From Myrica gale (lineage: Eukaryota > Streptophyta > Magnoliopsida > Fagales > Myricaceae), in assembly GCA_963930655.1 (NCBI GenBank), contig OZ005618.1:3556001-3620000 (forward strand): DNA of 64,000 nt, written 5' to 3'. The position numbers and the translations under genes were made by a program. This document shows, one piece after another, positions 33,601-44,489 of this stretch. The first letter of the stretch is position 1. Every line of letters begins with the position of its first letter. The notes below the pieces were generated by a model that saw only the letters and a program-made list of their open reading frames with translations, had not been told where the DNA came from and did no database searches.

Positions 33601-36600
33601 CTGATGATCAGATGGTATTGCAGTTAATGCTGATGAATGCTTAATGACAAGGATGCAAGATATGTCATTGGATTACCATTTCACAGTGGAACAAGAAGTG
33701 GGGTCGTCAACTTATGCCTTCTTTGGTTTCAATGGTAACCTGCATTCACAAAATGATCCGACAATCCTAGTTTTTCTAAATTGTGAGCGTCGCTATGAGA
33801 TCCAAGTGAATGACATTCAGGAATTTTATGCAGGAACTGCAGGTGTGTGGAGAATTTCAGCGTTAAATGAGGCTGGAGGTTGGAAGGATCGCACCACAGT
33901 GGAGGATATGGATTTGGCTGTCCGAGCTAGCCTTAAAGGCTGGAAATTCTTATATCTTGGTAACCTCAAGGTATTGACCACATAAGCATGTAAAATAAGT
34001 AAAATTAGTTTTATCTGATAAAGAATATTTTTTACTGCTTTGTATCGGCTAATAGTGGAATTTTCAGTACACATCTCAATGACTACTAGGTCTCTATGTA
34101 ATTGGAATAACACAAGGCTCTTCTGTGTATCCTTTTACAATTTCCCTCTCCTAGACCATTTAATCTTGCCCCCCACCTAGTAGCAAACTGGCAACCAGCT
34201 TATTGCGGAAAAAGAGACGGGGACAATGCCCTGGGGTTTGTATAGTCAAGATCGGGTTGTTCAGGATCATGATTGTCTCACATGATAATTTTGCAGTGGA
34301 AGCCTTTGCTCAGAGTATCTAGTTCTGCAATTGACATGAAGCCCTTTCTTTGAGCTATGCCCATTTGTTTCATTTAATACAAGGATTGATATCCACTTTT
34401 CTTGTTGCTTAGAGTATATAAAACTTCTGAATTTTTAACAGTACATTAGAAAACTATGAGAACTCTGGAAGAGAATATTCATTCTGAAGTGAGAGGCCAA
34501 TTTCAGCTGGGGATAAGTTCAGAACTACCCCTAATAAGTTCTGCCATCCCCCTCTGCCTTGGATAATCAAAGTTACACCTTCCACCCAGGCTTTTGTTTG
34601 CTTCCCAAAAGGTGTCGCATGAGCAGAGAAGTCCAACCAAATGATTGGTCTTAGGACAAACAAATTGACCACTTGATTTTGATCTATTAGAAACCATTCT
34701 TCCAAGCAAGACTGTTTCCTAAATTTGGAAGATCTGATGAGTTTTCTGCAGACTTCTCCTATACTAAGTTATCACTACTTATGCTTTATGAGTTTGATCT
34801 GACATAAATTCCACTACACATTTCAGGTGAAGAATGAATTGCCTAGTACTTTCAAAGCCTTCCGTTATCAGCAGCACCGATGGTCTTGTGGGCCTGCTAA
34901 TCTCTTCCGAAAAATGGTCATGGAAATTCTAAGAAACAAGGTATTGTTTATTTTTCTTTTTCAAAAGCTTCTGCTCCATTGGGAGTGAGAACTCGGAATG
35001 TCCAAACATGAGGCCAAGTTGGAAATTTTGGCAAATTCAATTTTCTAGGTATCTTGTTTATTGCTTTCTTGACTATTCTCTGCTCACTGTTTGTTCTTAA
35101 ATGCATTGCAGAGAGTCTCACTGTGGAAGAAGTTTTACGTAATCTACAGCTTTTTCTTCGTTCGTAAGATTGTAGGTCATATCGTCACATTTGTCTTCTA
35201 CTGTGTTGTTTTGCCGGCAACAATCTTGGTTCCTGAAGTTGAAGTTCCCAAGTGGGGTGCTGTGTACATCCCTTCTATCATTACTCTTCTCAATGCGGTT
35301 GGAACTCCAAGGTTCTCTCTCTAGTAAAATATGCTCTCTTTTAGCATTCAAGTTTCATAATACCCTGTCCTATATTGCACTAATCCTGGCCAGAACTTCT
35401 GACTTGCTCAAACACTACTAGATATGGTTCTTATGGGATATGAATTGGTTCTCATTACTTTGTGGAATTGTGCTGTCTGATCCGTTTTTAAACAACGCTA
35501 GCTTTGTTTGCATAAAGGTCAACATAATAGAGGGGTTTTTTTTAGCTCAATTAATAGCGGTTGCTTCTATGTTTTACTTGTTTATTGCTCTCTAAGACCT
35601 TCAACTGTTGGGCATCTGTTGCAGATCATTCCACCTACTAATGTTCTGGATACTATTTGAGAATGTCATGTCTCTGCACCGGACTAAGGCAACATTTATA
35701 GGACTGTTTGAGGCAGGGAAAGTAAATGAGTGGGTTGTCACTGAGAAATTGGGAGATACTCTCAAGACAAAATCAGGTGCAAAGACTCCCAGGAAACCTC
35801 GCTTCAGGATTGGAGAAAGGTACTATTATTTGTGGTTGTGAATCTCTATCACGTGAGTTTTTATCCATGTCCAATGCAGTCTTCACTAGAATCATTGAAT
35901 TACAACAGATAATAAAATTGTAAGTAATTTTTTAAATCTCCAACTGAAAGTGATACTCAATTGATACCATGTGAATTTACAACTTATCTCAAAAGTTTGC
36001 TTATAAGTTTGGGTCTAACTATACTATATTAACCACCCACACTTGTAACTCTTTTACAATGCGGGACAACTTTTTCAACACGTGTAATATTAATTGAAAT
36101 TGAAGTTAAGTGCGGAGTCAGATCTCGAACTCGAGACCTTAGCTCTAATATCATGTAAATCTATCATTTATCCCAAAAACTTAAATTGATAGGAAGAGAT
36201 GAATTTTTATTATTTGAATTATATTCTCTAATAATTTAGCTTGTGAGAAAGAAAAGAAAAAAAATTAGCAAGTGGTATGTTTAATTGCCTGAAAAGGTTG
36301 CTGTTCAGAGCTCGAAAATTTTGTTGATTGGAAAGGTTGTTATTCCAGAAACATACAGTCGGCTCCATTTTTAGGAATTACATATACAATAATAAACAAA
36401 CATTTGATGCTGTATACCACCTAGAAAAATTGATGATATATGAAGTCCATAATTTTTTCGTGATTTTGTATAAACAGGCTCCATTTGCTAGAGCTAGGTG
36501 TCGGGATGTATCTCTTCTTCTGCGGGTGCTATGATGTTGCATTCGGTGGGAAGAACCGCTACTTCATTTACCTGTTTCTCCAATCCATTGCCTTCTTCGT

Positions 36601-36643
36601 CGTAGGGTTTGGTTATGTTGGAACCTTTGTCCCCACGTCTTAG
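30683..36643 (+). CDS. CSLA9: Cellulose-synthase-like A, glucomannan 4-beta-mannosyltransferase, 534 aa
   Basis: Nine exons in phase: 30683-31012, 31115-31213, 32719-32971, 33624-33734, 33834-33970, 34827-34940, 35112-35311, 35625-35819 and 36478-36643. The product is 534 residues, the same length I recall for Arabidopsis CSLA9, and very similar to it. It uses GDP-mannose and GDP-glucose in the Golgi to build the (gluco)mannan backbone. An N-terminal membrane span (about residues 37-60) precedes the GT2 domain: VLDDSTD (Asp 135/136), FDADF (Asp 195/197), TVEDMD and QQHRW. C-terminal spans follow ([22 protein letters not shown] and others). No break is seen. Intron 2 is long and holds two transposons; intron 8 holds a TRIM-like piece. 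The subfamily symbol is by resemblance; CSLA2 is the alternative. Confidence 0.92.
31722..32094. mobile_element. GGTCCGG-rich hAT-like element, copy 2 (CSLA intron 2)
   Basis: Starts near TCGTATAAAATCGAACCGG and ends TCCGATTATTCACCCCTA, with GGTCCGG/CCGGTCC units in both arms and an AT-rich middle. Degenerate. It lies fully within intron 2 of the CSLA gene. Confidence 0.55.
32213..32408 (+). mobile_element. MITE family A, copy 2 (CSLA intron 2)
   Basis: Begins GGGTTGTGTTTGTGTTG and ends ACACAAACGCACCCC, with the family's internal blocks GGTATTGGGTTTAGTG and AAAGTGAAGAG. Flanks read CAATAA and TTAGC. Confidence 0.85.
35950..36190 (-). repeat. TRIM/LTR-retrotransposon fragment (CSLA intron 8)
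   Basis: Two direct copies of an LTR-end-like motif occur about 190 bp apart: GATACCATGTGAATTTACAACTTATC and AATATCATGTAAATCTATCATTTATC. On the minus strand the second reads ATGATATTAGAGC, close to TGGTATCAGAGC, the primer-binding site complementary to initiator tRNA-Met. No coding region. Fits a miniature LTR element or two adjacent LTR ends. Confidence 0.5.
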
Positions 36644-36940
36644 TGCAACTTGTTTGGCAGAGAATAATCTCAAGAACATCCTTCGCCATCTTCTGTGTTC
36701 TCTCCAACCAAAGATGGAACCATGGGACTTGTGGTGCTTCTTCCACACGGAGTTTCTGTTTCAGATTGTTCAAACAAAAGGCTGGTCATTCTTTTCTTGT
36801 AACAGTGGTTCAAATTTACATTCTTCAGGATAAGGTATAGTCAAACAAAAACAATGTAATTGAGATTGAAGGAACAATATATGAGAACTTCAATATTGTA
36901 AAAGAGGCAACAATCATTGCCGAGTTAAAGTTGATGATAC

Positions 36941-37066
36941 GGGCCAATGAGCTTTAGCTCAACTGGCATGTCCTCCCTTTGGGGAGGGTTAGGTTCGGGG
37001 GTCAAAACCCCCCTCTTCCGCAGGTGAAGTCCTGCTTCACCACTTGCCTACAAAAAAAAAAAAGAG
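36941..37066 (+). mobile_element. tRNA-derived SINE with 12-bp target duplication
   Basis: Starts GGGCCAATGAGC, carries an A-box (TTTAGCTCAACTGG) and, about 35 nt on, a B-box-like GGTTCGGGGGTC, and ends in a run of 12 A. It is flanked by AGTTGATGATAC (36929-36940) and AGTTGATGATGC (37067-37078), one mismatch. It lies about 300 bp after the CSLA stop, probably outside or at the end of the 3' UTR. Confidence 0.85.
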
Positions 37067-37269
37067 AGTTGATGATGCAGAGTTTCTCTACATAGGCATG
37101 CTTATTGTCTGTAATAGTATATTGCACTTATATTTAGGGGTGGGTAGCTGTAGTATTGGTGGCGAAATCTGAGACTGAGAGAGCAGAAAGACTCAAGAGA
37201 GTGGAGAATTTCGTAGGTAAGAGGGAGAGTGAGAGTGATTGCCGCCCCCAGGGCGAGAAATTAATTAGG

Positions 37270-37520
37270 GTTGAACAAAATCGAACTGCAGATCGGACCG
37301 GATTTGCGGTTTGGTCCGGTCCGGACCGGACCGCATTTATTAATATAAATAAAAATATATATTTTTTAAAACAAATTACAAACTTAAAAGTTTAGTTTTA
37401 ACTTAAACTAAAATCTGCATTTTGACATGTCCTTCCCCCTTTGAAATTAACTTAAAAAAAAAAATCGGACCGCATTAGACCGGTCCGGTCCTACCATTTA
37501 TGTACAACCGAAAATCCGGT
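37270..37520. mobile_element. GGTCCGG-rich hAT-like element, copy 3
   Basis: Begins TTAGGGTTGAACAAAATCG and contains tandem GGTCCGGTCCGGACCGG blocks. It runs into the foldback element that starts at 37522, which seems to have landed at its right end. Confidence 0.6.
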
Positions 37521-37521
37521 A

Positions 37522-38446
37522 TTTAGATCACATAAGGTAGGTGTGAAATTTGAGAAATTAGGGGTCTCGGCAAAAGAGATCAAGACCCTCATTTACATGA
37601 CTCCATCTTATTGTGTGAAATTTGAGAAATTAGGGGTCTCCGGCAAAAGAGATCAAGACCCTCAGTTACATGACTCCATCTTATTGTTATAACAATGAGA
37701 TTTAGGACTTTTCCAACGTTTAATATTCATCGATTGGTGAGCATTTTTATTGTTGGTACTCAGAATTTCAGTTCTGGTACTCAAAGATTTTGGACCAGAT
37801 TTTTGATTGTGCAGCCCTAAAGTTAACCCCTAAACTAGCACTGTTTTGGTCTAGGATTCATTCAATGTTTTTTTTTTTTGAAAACTAGGTATACCAATTT
37901 TTTTTTTATAAAAAAAATAGCATAACAAATTTCTTGTGTCTCGGGAGGAATTTCTAGTTTTGTTTGGTAGGCAAAACTGCCTACTAGGGTTGTGTTTGTG
38001 TTGTAAAATTTTAGTGTTGTTAAAATTTTAGGTATTGGGTTTAGTGAAAAAGTGAAGAGAGAGATAATTTTTTATATTTTTTTGTAGTAAATAGTAATGA
38101 TTTGATGGAGAAAGAGAGATTATATTGTAATATTTAATTGTGTTAAAATTTTAGAGGGGGTAAAATTTTGGTACACAAACGTACCCTAGTTCCTATATCG
38201 ATTCCCGATAACTAGATGCGGAAGCCGGTATCAGAATTGAAATTCTGAGTACCAACAATAAAAATGCTCACCAATAGATGAATATTAAACGTTGGAAAAA
38301 GTCCTAAATCTCACTGCTATAACAATAAGATGGAGTCATGTAACCAAGGGTCTTGATCTCTTTTGCCGAGACCCCTAATTTCTCAAATTTCATGCCTACC
38401 TTATGTGATCTTTTTTTTTTCTAAGTCCTACCTTATGTGATCTAAA
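37522..38446. mobile_element. Foldback-type element with about 210-260-bp inverted arms
   Basis: The left end TTTAGATCACATAAGGTAGG matches the reverse complement of the right end CCTACCTTATGTGATCTAAA. Pairing continues through GGGGTCTCGGCAAAAGAGATC, AGATGGAGTCATGTAA and ACCAACAATAAAAATGCTCACC. The left arm has an internal 72-bp tandem duplication (37542-37685). The right end repeats its terminal 20 bp after a T-run (38401-38446). A family-A MITE sits inside. The only flank repeat I see is the dinucleotide TA. No coding capacity. Confidence 0.8.
37987..38186 (+). mobile_element. MITE family A, copy 3 (inside foldback element)
   Basis: GGGTTGTGTTTGTGTTGTAA to ACACAAACGTACCC, with all family blocks. 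Flanked by CTA on the left and TAG on the right. Nested insertion, so younger than the foldback element. Confidence 0.88.
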
Positions 38447-38559
38447 TACACATATTGTGGACATTTTTCTTCTTTGTCAGAGCTGTCTAACAAATACTGT
38501 CGAACTGGGGGAGGAAAACGTACATCTTTTGGAGTTCTCAAAATATAGGAAGAAAATAA

Positions 38560-38642
38560 TGCTGGCTATGGGGTTCGAACCCATGCGCACTTATGTGCAG
38601 AAGATCTTAAGTCTTCCCCCTTAACCTCTCGGGCAAACCAGC
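38560..38642 (-). tRNA. trnL-UAA: tRNA-Leu (anticodon UAA)
   Basis: The minus strand folds into a class II cloverleaf: acceptor GCTGGTT paired with AGCCAGC, D-arm CCCGAGAGGTTAAGGGG, anticodon arm GAAGA-CTTAAGA-TCTTC with anticodon TAA, and a long variable arm (GCACATAAGTGC). The T-arm is ATGGG-TTCGAAC-CCCAT and the discriminator is A. There is no intron and no CCA. A TTTT stretch follows within 20 nt and can end Pol III transcription. The sequence looks functional. It is nuclear-type, with intact A and B boxes. Confidence 0.95.
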
Positions 38643-39117
38643 TCAGATAGATATTAATTATCAAGATTTACTGATTTAGACGTGTTTTACTTAATTGGCC
38701 GTTTAAATCTTATTACACCCCTTTTCTATGCAGAAACGGAACTTAAAGCAAATCTGGAGACTGTCTATTTTCACTTGCTCACGAACAATTGCTAATAAGC
38801 CCATTTACGAGCACAAGGAAAACTAGGGAGGGTCCGAGTGCTGTTTGCCTCCAATGGAATCTCAAACTGAAACAGTCATAGCTTCTTGCCTCTTGGGTGG
38901 TTTAGTTCTAATAAAAAAAACTGAAAATTTTGTTTAGACCCGATTAATATTTATAAGGTTTTACTCTTCTATTTAAAAAATCAATAATAATTTTAGAATA
39001 AGTCTTAAAATAATCTTGTCTAGATCTAAGTAAATATTAAATCAATCAACAAAATAAGAACGGAATATTAAAGCAAATATCAATCGCACAAAAGACAAGG
39101 ATTTTGTTTACAAAATG

Positions 39118-39259
39118 TAAAACCTTTGAATTACCTTTCAAGTGAAAAATCATTCTGAGCTAGTAGTCACCAGAAATTCACTAAGTTATAAAACCTTTGA
39201 ATTACCTTTCAAGTGAAAAATCATTCTGAGCTATCAGCCACCAGAAATTCACTAAGAAG
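39118..39259. repeat. Tandem duplication, two 71-bp units
   Basis: Two nearly identical units starting TAAAACCTTTGAATTACC and ending CCAGAAATTCACTAAG lie head to tail. Surrounding DNA (38700-39800) has no gene that I can support and may be an old retroelement remnant. Confidence 0.9.
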
Positions 39260-39808
39260 TAAAACCTTAAAACAGGATTCAGATACATGCAACCTCCAGT
39301 GCTTGACTCTAATTACCCGATACAATATTCAAAGTAATCCAACTTAGACCAACTTCATTGCGATTAACCCTCAGCCCTATGAGGTTCTACTTAAGAATTC
39401 TTTAAGAGCGTCTTTATTCTTCAACACAAAAAACTCCAGCATCGAAACTCCTTCAGCACTCTTAAGGCTTCACACACATAAATGTTGGTTTTCAATAGTA
39501 ATTGAAGGTGATATAATTTAGAGAAAAATATATATAATTTAGATACAAGAATCTTTGAGGATTTTCTTTCTACGGCAGGGCTTTAATAAAATATATAATG
39601 GTTTGCCTATATCTCTTGATTACTTCTATATGCAGAGGGAGTTGAGTTCTAATTCAAAAAGGATTATGAAAAATGGAGAATTTTTTAAAATCAGCAATGT
39701 TCGCTCGAGCCAGGCGAAATGACTATGTAAGAATATGAAGCAACTTCGCTCGAGTCATGTTATTCAATAATATTGGATAGAAAATTACAACTCAATTAAA
39801 ATTTAGGA

Positions 39809-40390
39809 GATGTTCGTTTTGTAAAGATTTTTAAAATTTTGATAGGATTGTGAATATTTATATAGATTGAAATTTTATAGATTTTTGTATAAAATTTGAT
39901 GAAAAGTCTCAAAGATATTTAATTTTTGTAAGAGTTTGTAAAAAGTTATAGAGAAAGATGAATTGACGTAGGTTGTGTTTGTGTTGTAATATTTTTGGTA
40001 TGGAAATATGTGTTGGTATTGGGTTTAGTGAAAAGGTGAAGAGAGAGGTAATTTTTTATAATTTTTGTAATTTTTTATATTTTTTTATGGGAGAGAGAGA
40101 GATTATATTGGAGTATTTTATTAGGAGAGATAAAATTTTGGGGATAATTGGGTTTGCAAACGCAGCCGTAATTATTTAATAAAAAATATTGAAGTTATGT
40201 AAAAAATTATAGAGAGATAATATTTATTATATCATTTTTATAATAAATATTGTAGAGTTTGTATGAAAAATTGTTAAAGATTATATAAAAAGTATTGACG
40301 TTTGTGTATAAATTTTAAAATTTTAAATATATATTTTATATATTTATTAAATCTTATTATATTCTATAATATTTTTACAAACCGTACCTT
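39809..40390. mobile_element. AT-rich MITE, interrupted by family-A copy 4
   Basis: The left end GATGTTCGTTTTGTAAAGA pairs with the right end TTTTTACAAACCGTACC (reverse complement GGTACGGTTTGTAAAAA). The interior is very AT-rich. A family-A element is nested at 39971-40167. Similar ends occur at 50049-50282 and 61378-61640. Confidence 0.55.
39971..40167 (+). mobile_element. MITE family A, copy 4 with 3-bp target duplication
   Basis: Runs from GGTTGTGTTTGTGTTG to GCAAACGCAGCC. The trinucleotide GTA is found directly on both sides (39968-39970 and 40168-40170). This copy has a diverged left part but keeps TTGGGTTTAGTGAAAAGGTG. Confidence 0.82.
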
Positions 40391-41413
40391 TAAATTTAAC
40401 GTAAAATCTTTTTTTTTTCTTAGCAATTCAACATAAAATCTTGCCGACGTTCAAAACAGTTAACAAATCATAAAAAAAGCCTGTGAGTTGTACCTATCAA
40501 GGGTCTGACAGAAGTCAAGAAATGCCATGATTAACTTGCTTTATACACCAAGGACAGTCCAAAAGAATGAGCCAGATGGTTGTCTAGTGCTATGCTAAAG
40601 TCCAGGAAATGATCTGGTGGAGTTTGAAACGTGTAATCTGCTACAGTTATAAGTTACAGCAAGCAGCATCCCGAACAGTGATGGCAGAATTAGCGGCAGT
40701 AACATTAAGAGAGAAGACCTACTTCTCTTCCTCACTGCAATTATTGTCCTTTGTCTTAGAAGGTTTATCAATTTACGCCATATCTCTTGCGCTGGAAACT
40801 TTCTTCAAATAAAAATTGTTCAAATTTGAGTAGTCTTAGGATCTCTTTTCCAGAGAGAAAATACAAATAGAAGGACTTTAAAAGAAAATGGAAGCCGTCA
40901 AGTTTTGTGGATGCATGACATATGAATGGTTTTAGTGCTGGTTTTGTATGGGTTATATCTTCTACCATTGCAGGTGTGCTAAGTGGAGTACCCTCCCTTT
41001 GTCTCCCTCAATCAGTGTCGCAGCGGTTTAGTGTTTTATGGGACCCTCGAAATCTATATTGAACCAATGAAAAATATTTGATATACTCTTCTCTTTTCTC
41101 AGGGACATCGCAAATGATTTATACAAGGAATCAGATAAGACAGATGGATACAAGTGCAAGTGCAGAAATTGTAGTCGCTATTCATGATAGCTGAGAAAAC
41201 GCCACCATTCACTCGCAGCCAAGAGGCCACATCCAACATGGAGTGTTCCCTGCCGTTACTGCTGCAAGAGTAGACATTTTCTCAACTTATGACGCCTGTT
41301 ATTTTTCTTCTGAGATCTAGAAAATAACCAAGAAATCCACATTCCTCCCACATACTTCTCTGCATAAACAAGGGGCACTAAGAGGAGAAGTCGCTTGTGA
41401 TAGAAACACAGCA

Positions 41414-43403
41414 ATGGAGTTGTCATTGCTTCTTTTCAGGACCATGATTACCGTTGCGTTGATTGGCTTCATTAGCATGTTCATAAAGATGTGCGATGCT
41501 GTAATATTGCAGCCAGAAAGGCTTAGATCAAAACTGAGAAAGCAAGGGATCAGAGGCCCTCGGCCCTCCTTTTTACTAGGAAATATCGGTGCCATGAAGA
41601 AGACGCAATCCTTGGACTCAAAGGCACAACAAGGAGAGCAACCAACAACCCATAATTGCTCTTCTACAATCTTTCCATTCCTCGACCAATGGTCAAAACA
41701 ATACGGTGACAACATCAGGGGTTTTAGATTTCAACTCTCCCATATTCATGATGTATCTGATTGGTTTTTTCTTAAGCACTATTGATGTTCTCGTGTTGAT
41801 GACAGGTCCAACATTTATGTTCGCACTTGGCAACATTCAAATATTGCACATGAACCATCCTGATGCTGTGAAGGAAATGAGCGTATGCACTTCCTTAGAC
41901 TTAGGAAAGCCTTCCTATCAAGCCAGAGAGCGTGGTCCTCTGCTTGGCCAAGGAATTCTGACTTCAAACGGAGCAAAATGGGCTCACCAAAGGAAAATAC
42001 TTGCTCCTGAACTATACATGGAGAAGGTCAAGGTGTGCCACTAATCACATATACCGACAAATATTTTCATGTTAACATGACAGAAGTATTCAGTCTTGTG
42101 ATTTATTTGCATTATAATTCATTAAAAGGGGCCAAGAAGTTATTGTTTTATGAAAGGCATTTGATTCCATTGTTGGTGCCACTGTAGTCCATGATGAACT
42201 TAATGGTGGAGTCCTCAATTGCACTAGTAAAGTCATGGACTGATCAGATAAACCGTGAGGGTGGAGTTGTTGCAGATATTAACATCGATGAATATATGAG
42301 AAGCTTTTCTGGGGATGTAATCTCAAGAGCTTGTTTTGGGAGCAATTTTTCCAAAGGGGAACAGATATTTTTAAAGCTTAGAGCGCTTCAAGAGCAAATG
42401 TCCAGAAAGTTACTATTCAATGGAGTTCCTGGAGTGAGGTTTGGAATTCATTTCCTACACGAGAATTAACATCATCCCTAGTGAAAAACTGAAAATGGTT
42501 TCACCATTAAACAGGTATCTTCCAACTAAGAGCAATAGAGAAACAAGGAGGCTGGAAAAGGAGGTCCGTGCTTTGATTCTAAAGGTAGTGAACGAGAGAA
42601 AGGCAACGACATCAGAGAAGGATTTGTTACAGATGATCCTTGAAGCCTCCACCGGCAGTGATTTTACCCAAGACGAGACAGAACGCTTCATTGTTGACAA
42701 TTGCAAGAACATCTACTTAGCTGGGTATGAGACTACAGCTGTCTCCGCGACATGGACCTTGATGTTGTTGGCCTCAAACCCAGAATGGCAAGAGAGAGTT
42801 CGTGCAGAGGTGCTTGAAGTTTGCGGAGGCCAACTGCCTAATTCTGACTTGGTTCGCAAAATAAAATCAGTAAGTGAAACTCCTGCAGGGTTGTGTGCTA
42901 TCATATTCGTCAACATTGTCATTTGATATCGTCTGCCAAAAATTTCTCCAAATTTCTTACCTTTTGATCTATGGCAGTTGAATATGGTAATTCATGAATC
43001 GCTGAGACTTTACCCCCCAGTGCCAGTGGTGTCCAGAGAGGCATTACGAGACATGAAGTTTGGAGACATTCGCGTGCCTAAAGGCGTCAATATCTGGACG
43101 TTGATGGGGACCCTACATCAAGACCCCGATATTTGGGGACCTGATGCCGAGAAGTTCAACCCCGAGAGGTTTACCAATGGAATTAGTGGTGCATGCAAGC
43201 TCCCTCATTTATACATGCCATTTGGAGTTGGGCCACGTACGTGTTTGGGGCAGAACTTCGCGATGGCAGAGCTAAAAATTCTGCTAGCTCTAATCGTGTC
43301 CAATTTCTCACTTTCCTTGTCACCCAAATACAGACACTCCCCTGCTTTGAGGCTGGTTATAGAGCCTGAACATGGTGTGGATCTAGCGATCAAGAGGCTG
43401 TAA
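41414..43403 (+). CDS. Cytochrome P450, CYP714 family, 516 aa
   Basis: Five exons in phase: 41414-41705, 41806-42032, 42188-42438, 42515-42869 and 42978-43403. The product is a full-length 516-residue P450 with an N-terminal membrane anchor (about residues 8-30). Signature motifs are intact: oxygen-binding I-helix AGYETTA (about 325-331), ExxR as ESLR (382-385), PERF (437-440) and heme loop PFGVGPRTCLGQNFA with Cys464. Overall similarity (GPRPSFLLGNI, LTSNGAKWAHQRKI, GVNIWTL, EPEHGVDLAIKRL) is to CYP714. That clan-72 family includes rice EUI and Arabidopsis ELA1/ELA2, which oxidise and mostly deactivate gibberellins in the ER. The exact gibberellin position oxidised cannot be read from sequence. 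The 40400-41413 stretch is promoter with no other gene seen. Confidence 0.9.
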
Positions 43404-43734
43404 GCTATGAACCTTCTAGCACTATAGCGCTAGCTGGTAGGCTGTAGTTCATGTATTTCAACTGGTATTTACTGTTATCTTAGAAATGTACGAAAAATAA
43501 ATAAGTATCCCTTTAATCTAAGTCTTATTTAATGCATGCAATGTGCCATTCAATTTGATATTTTATAACTTTAATAATGTTTACTCTCTAGCTGTCTTTT
43601 TAATGGGTAACATGGATGTATTCAGTCTCATGTACCATGGGAATCATGGGATATATATTATAGCTTATAGCATAATTAAACAATTTATAGTATAAAGTAT
43701 TTAATCTTCAAATCTTTGGAGGCGGTTTATGTAT

Positions 43735-44480
43735 TTTCTTTTTCTTTTTTCTAAGCAAGCAGCAATGTAACATTAACAAAAAAGAACAGTACAAATCGGA
43801 AAGGGAGGGAGACCCCTACAAACACCCCAAACAGCTACCAAAAACAAGAAATGAAAACTAAAGGAAAGAAAAATCTCTTGACAAAACAAGTTTGCCAAGA
43901 AAGGGTCGTCGCAACCAGGAGGTTAACATCACTCCAAGAAACAACAATCTTGAAGTCTTCTGCACCGATCTTCAATCAAGGGTCAAATCCGCTACAGGAA
44001 AGGAAGGGTGGCAAATTTGGAGGAGTTGTAGCAAGGCAACACAACAGCCTCTAGCAACTAAAAAGAAGGTTCCCGACAAAAGAGGGAAGAAACCTCAGAC
44101 GACACTGGAAATATGCAAGCTTGAAACATCCATGCACAAGCGCCTAGAAGGAGAGCCAGCAAAGAAGGAGGAAGATCGGAGGGTTTCGAAGTAGGAAGAG
44201 GAACGTGATAACAAAGGCCGACCACCTGGAGGAGCAAATATGAGCAGTTCCTAACAAAACAAACCCATAAAAACATAGAGAAAAAGAGGAGTGAGGGAAG
44301 GGGAGACAGGGGAGGGAACCAAAAAGCCTTGCTATGCAAAGGCAACAAAAAGGTAAGGAGGGAACTCCTCTCCCCCCAGAAGTGCAGGAGAGACACACGA
44401 AGACAGAGAGCGCAGAAAGTACTAAACACATCTGTGTTTTGACTTCAAAAATATTAATAAAAGTTACTCTTGAAGATCCT
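43735..44480 (-). repeat. Possible LINE 3'-end remnant
   Basis: On the minus strand the 3' part reads GGGTCTCCCTCCCTTTCCG to CTGTTCTTTTTTGTTAATG and ends in an A-rich AGAAAAAAGAAAAAGAAAA tail, typical of a plant LINE 3' end. Open frames on both strands between 43850 and 44490 show biased low-complexity composition and no recognisable domain. No target duplication was identified. Low confidence. Confidence 0.35.
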
Positions 44481-44489
44481 TGGATCATT

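Noticed and set aside
44058-44488. Two overlapping hydrophobic minus-strand frames of 114-123 residues
   Set aside because: Biased Leu/Ser/Phe/Cys composition in a repeat-like region with frames open on both strands; no start context, no known family.
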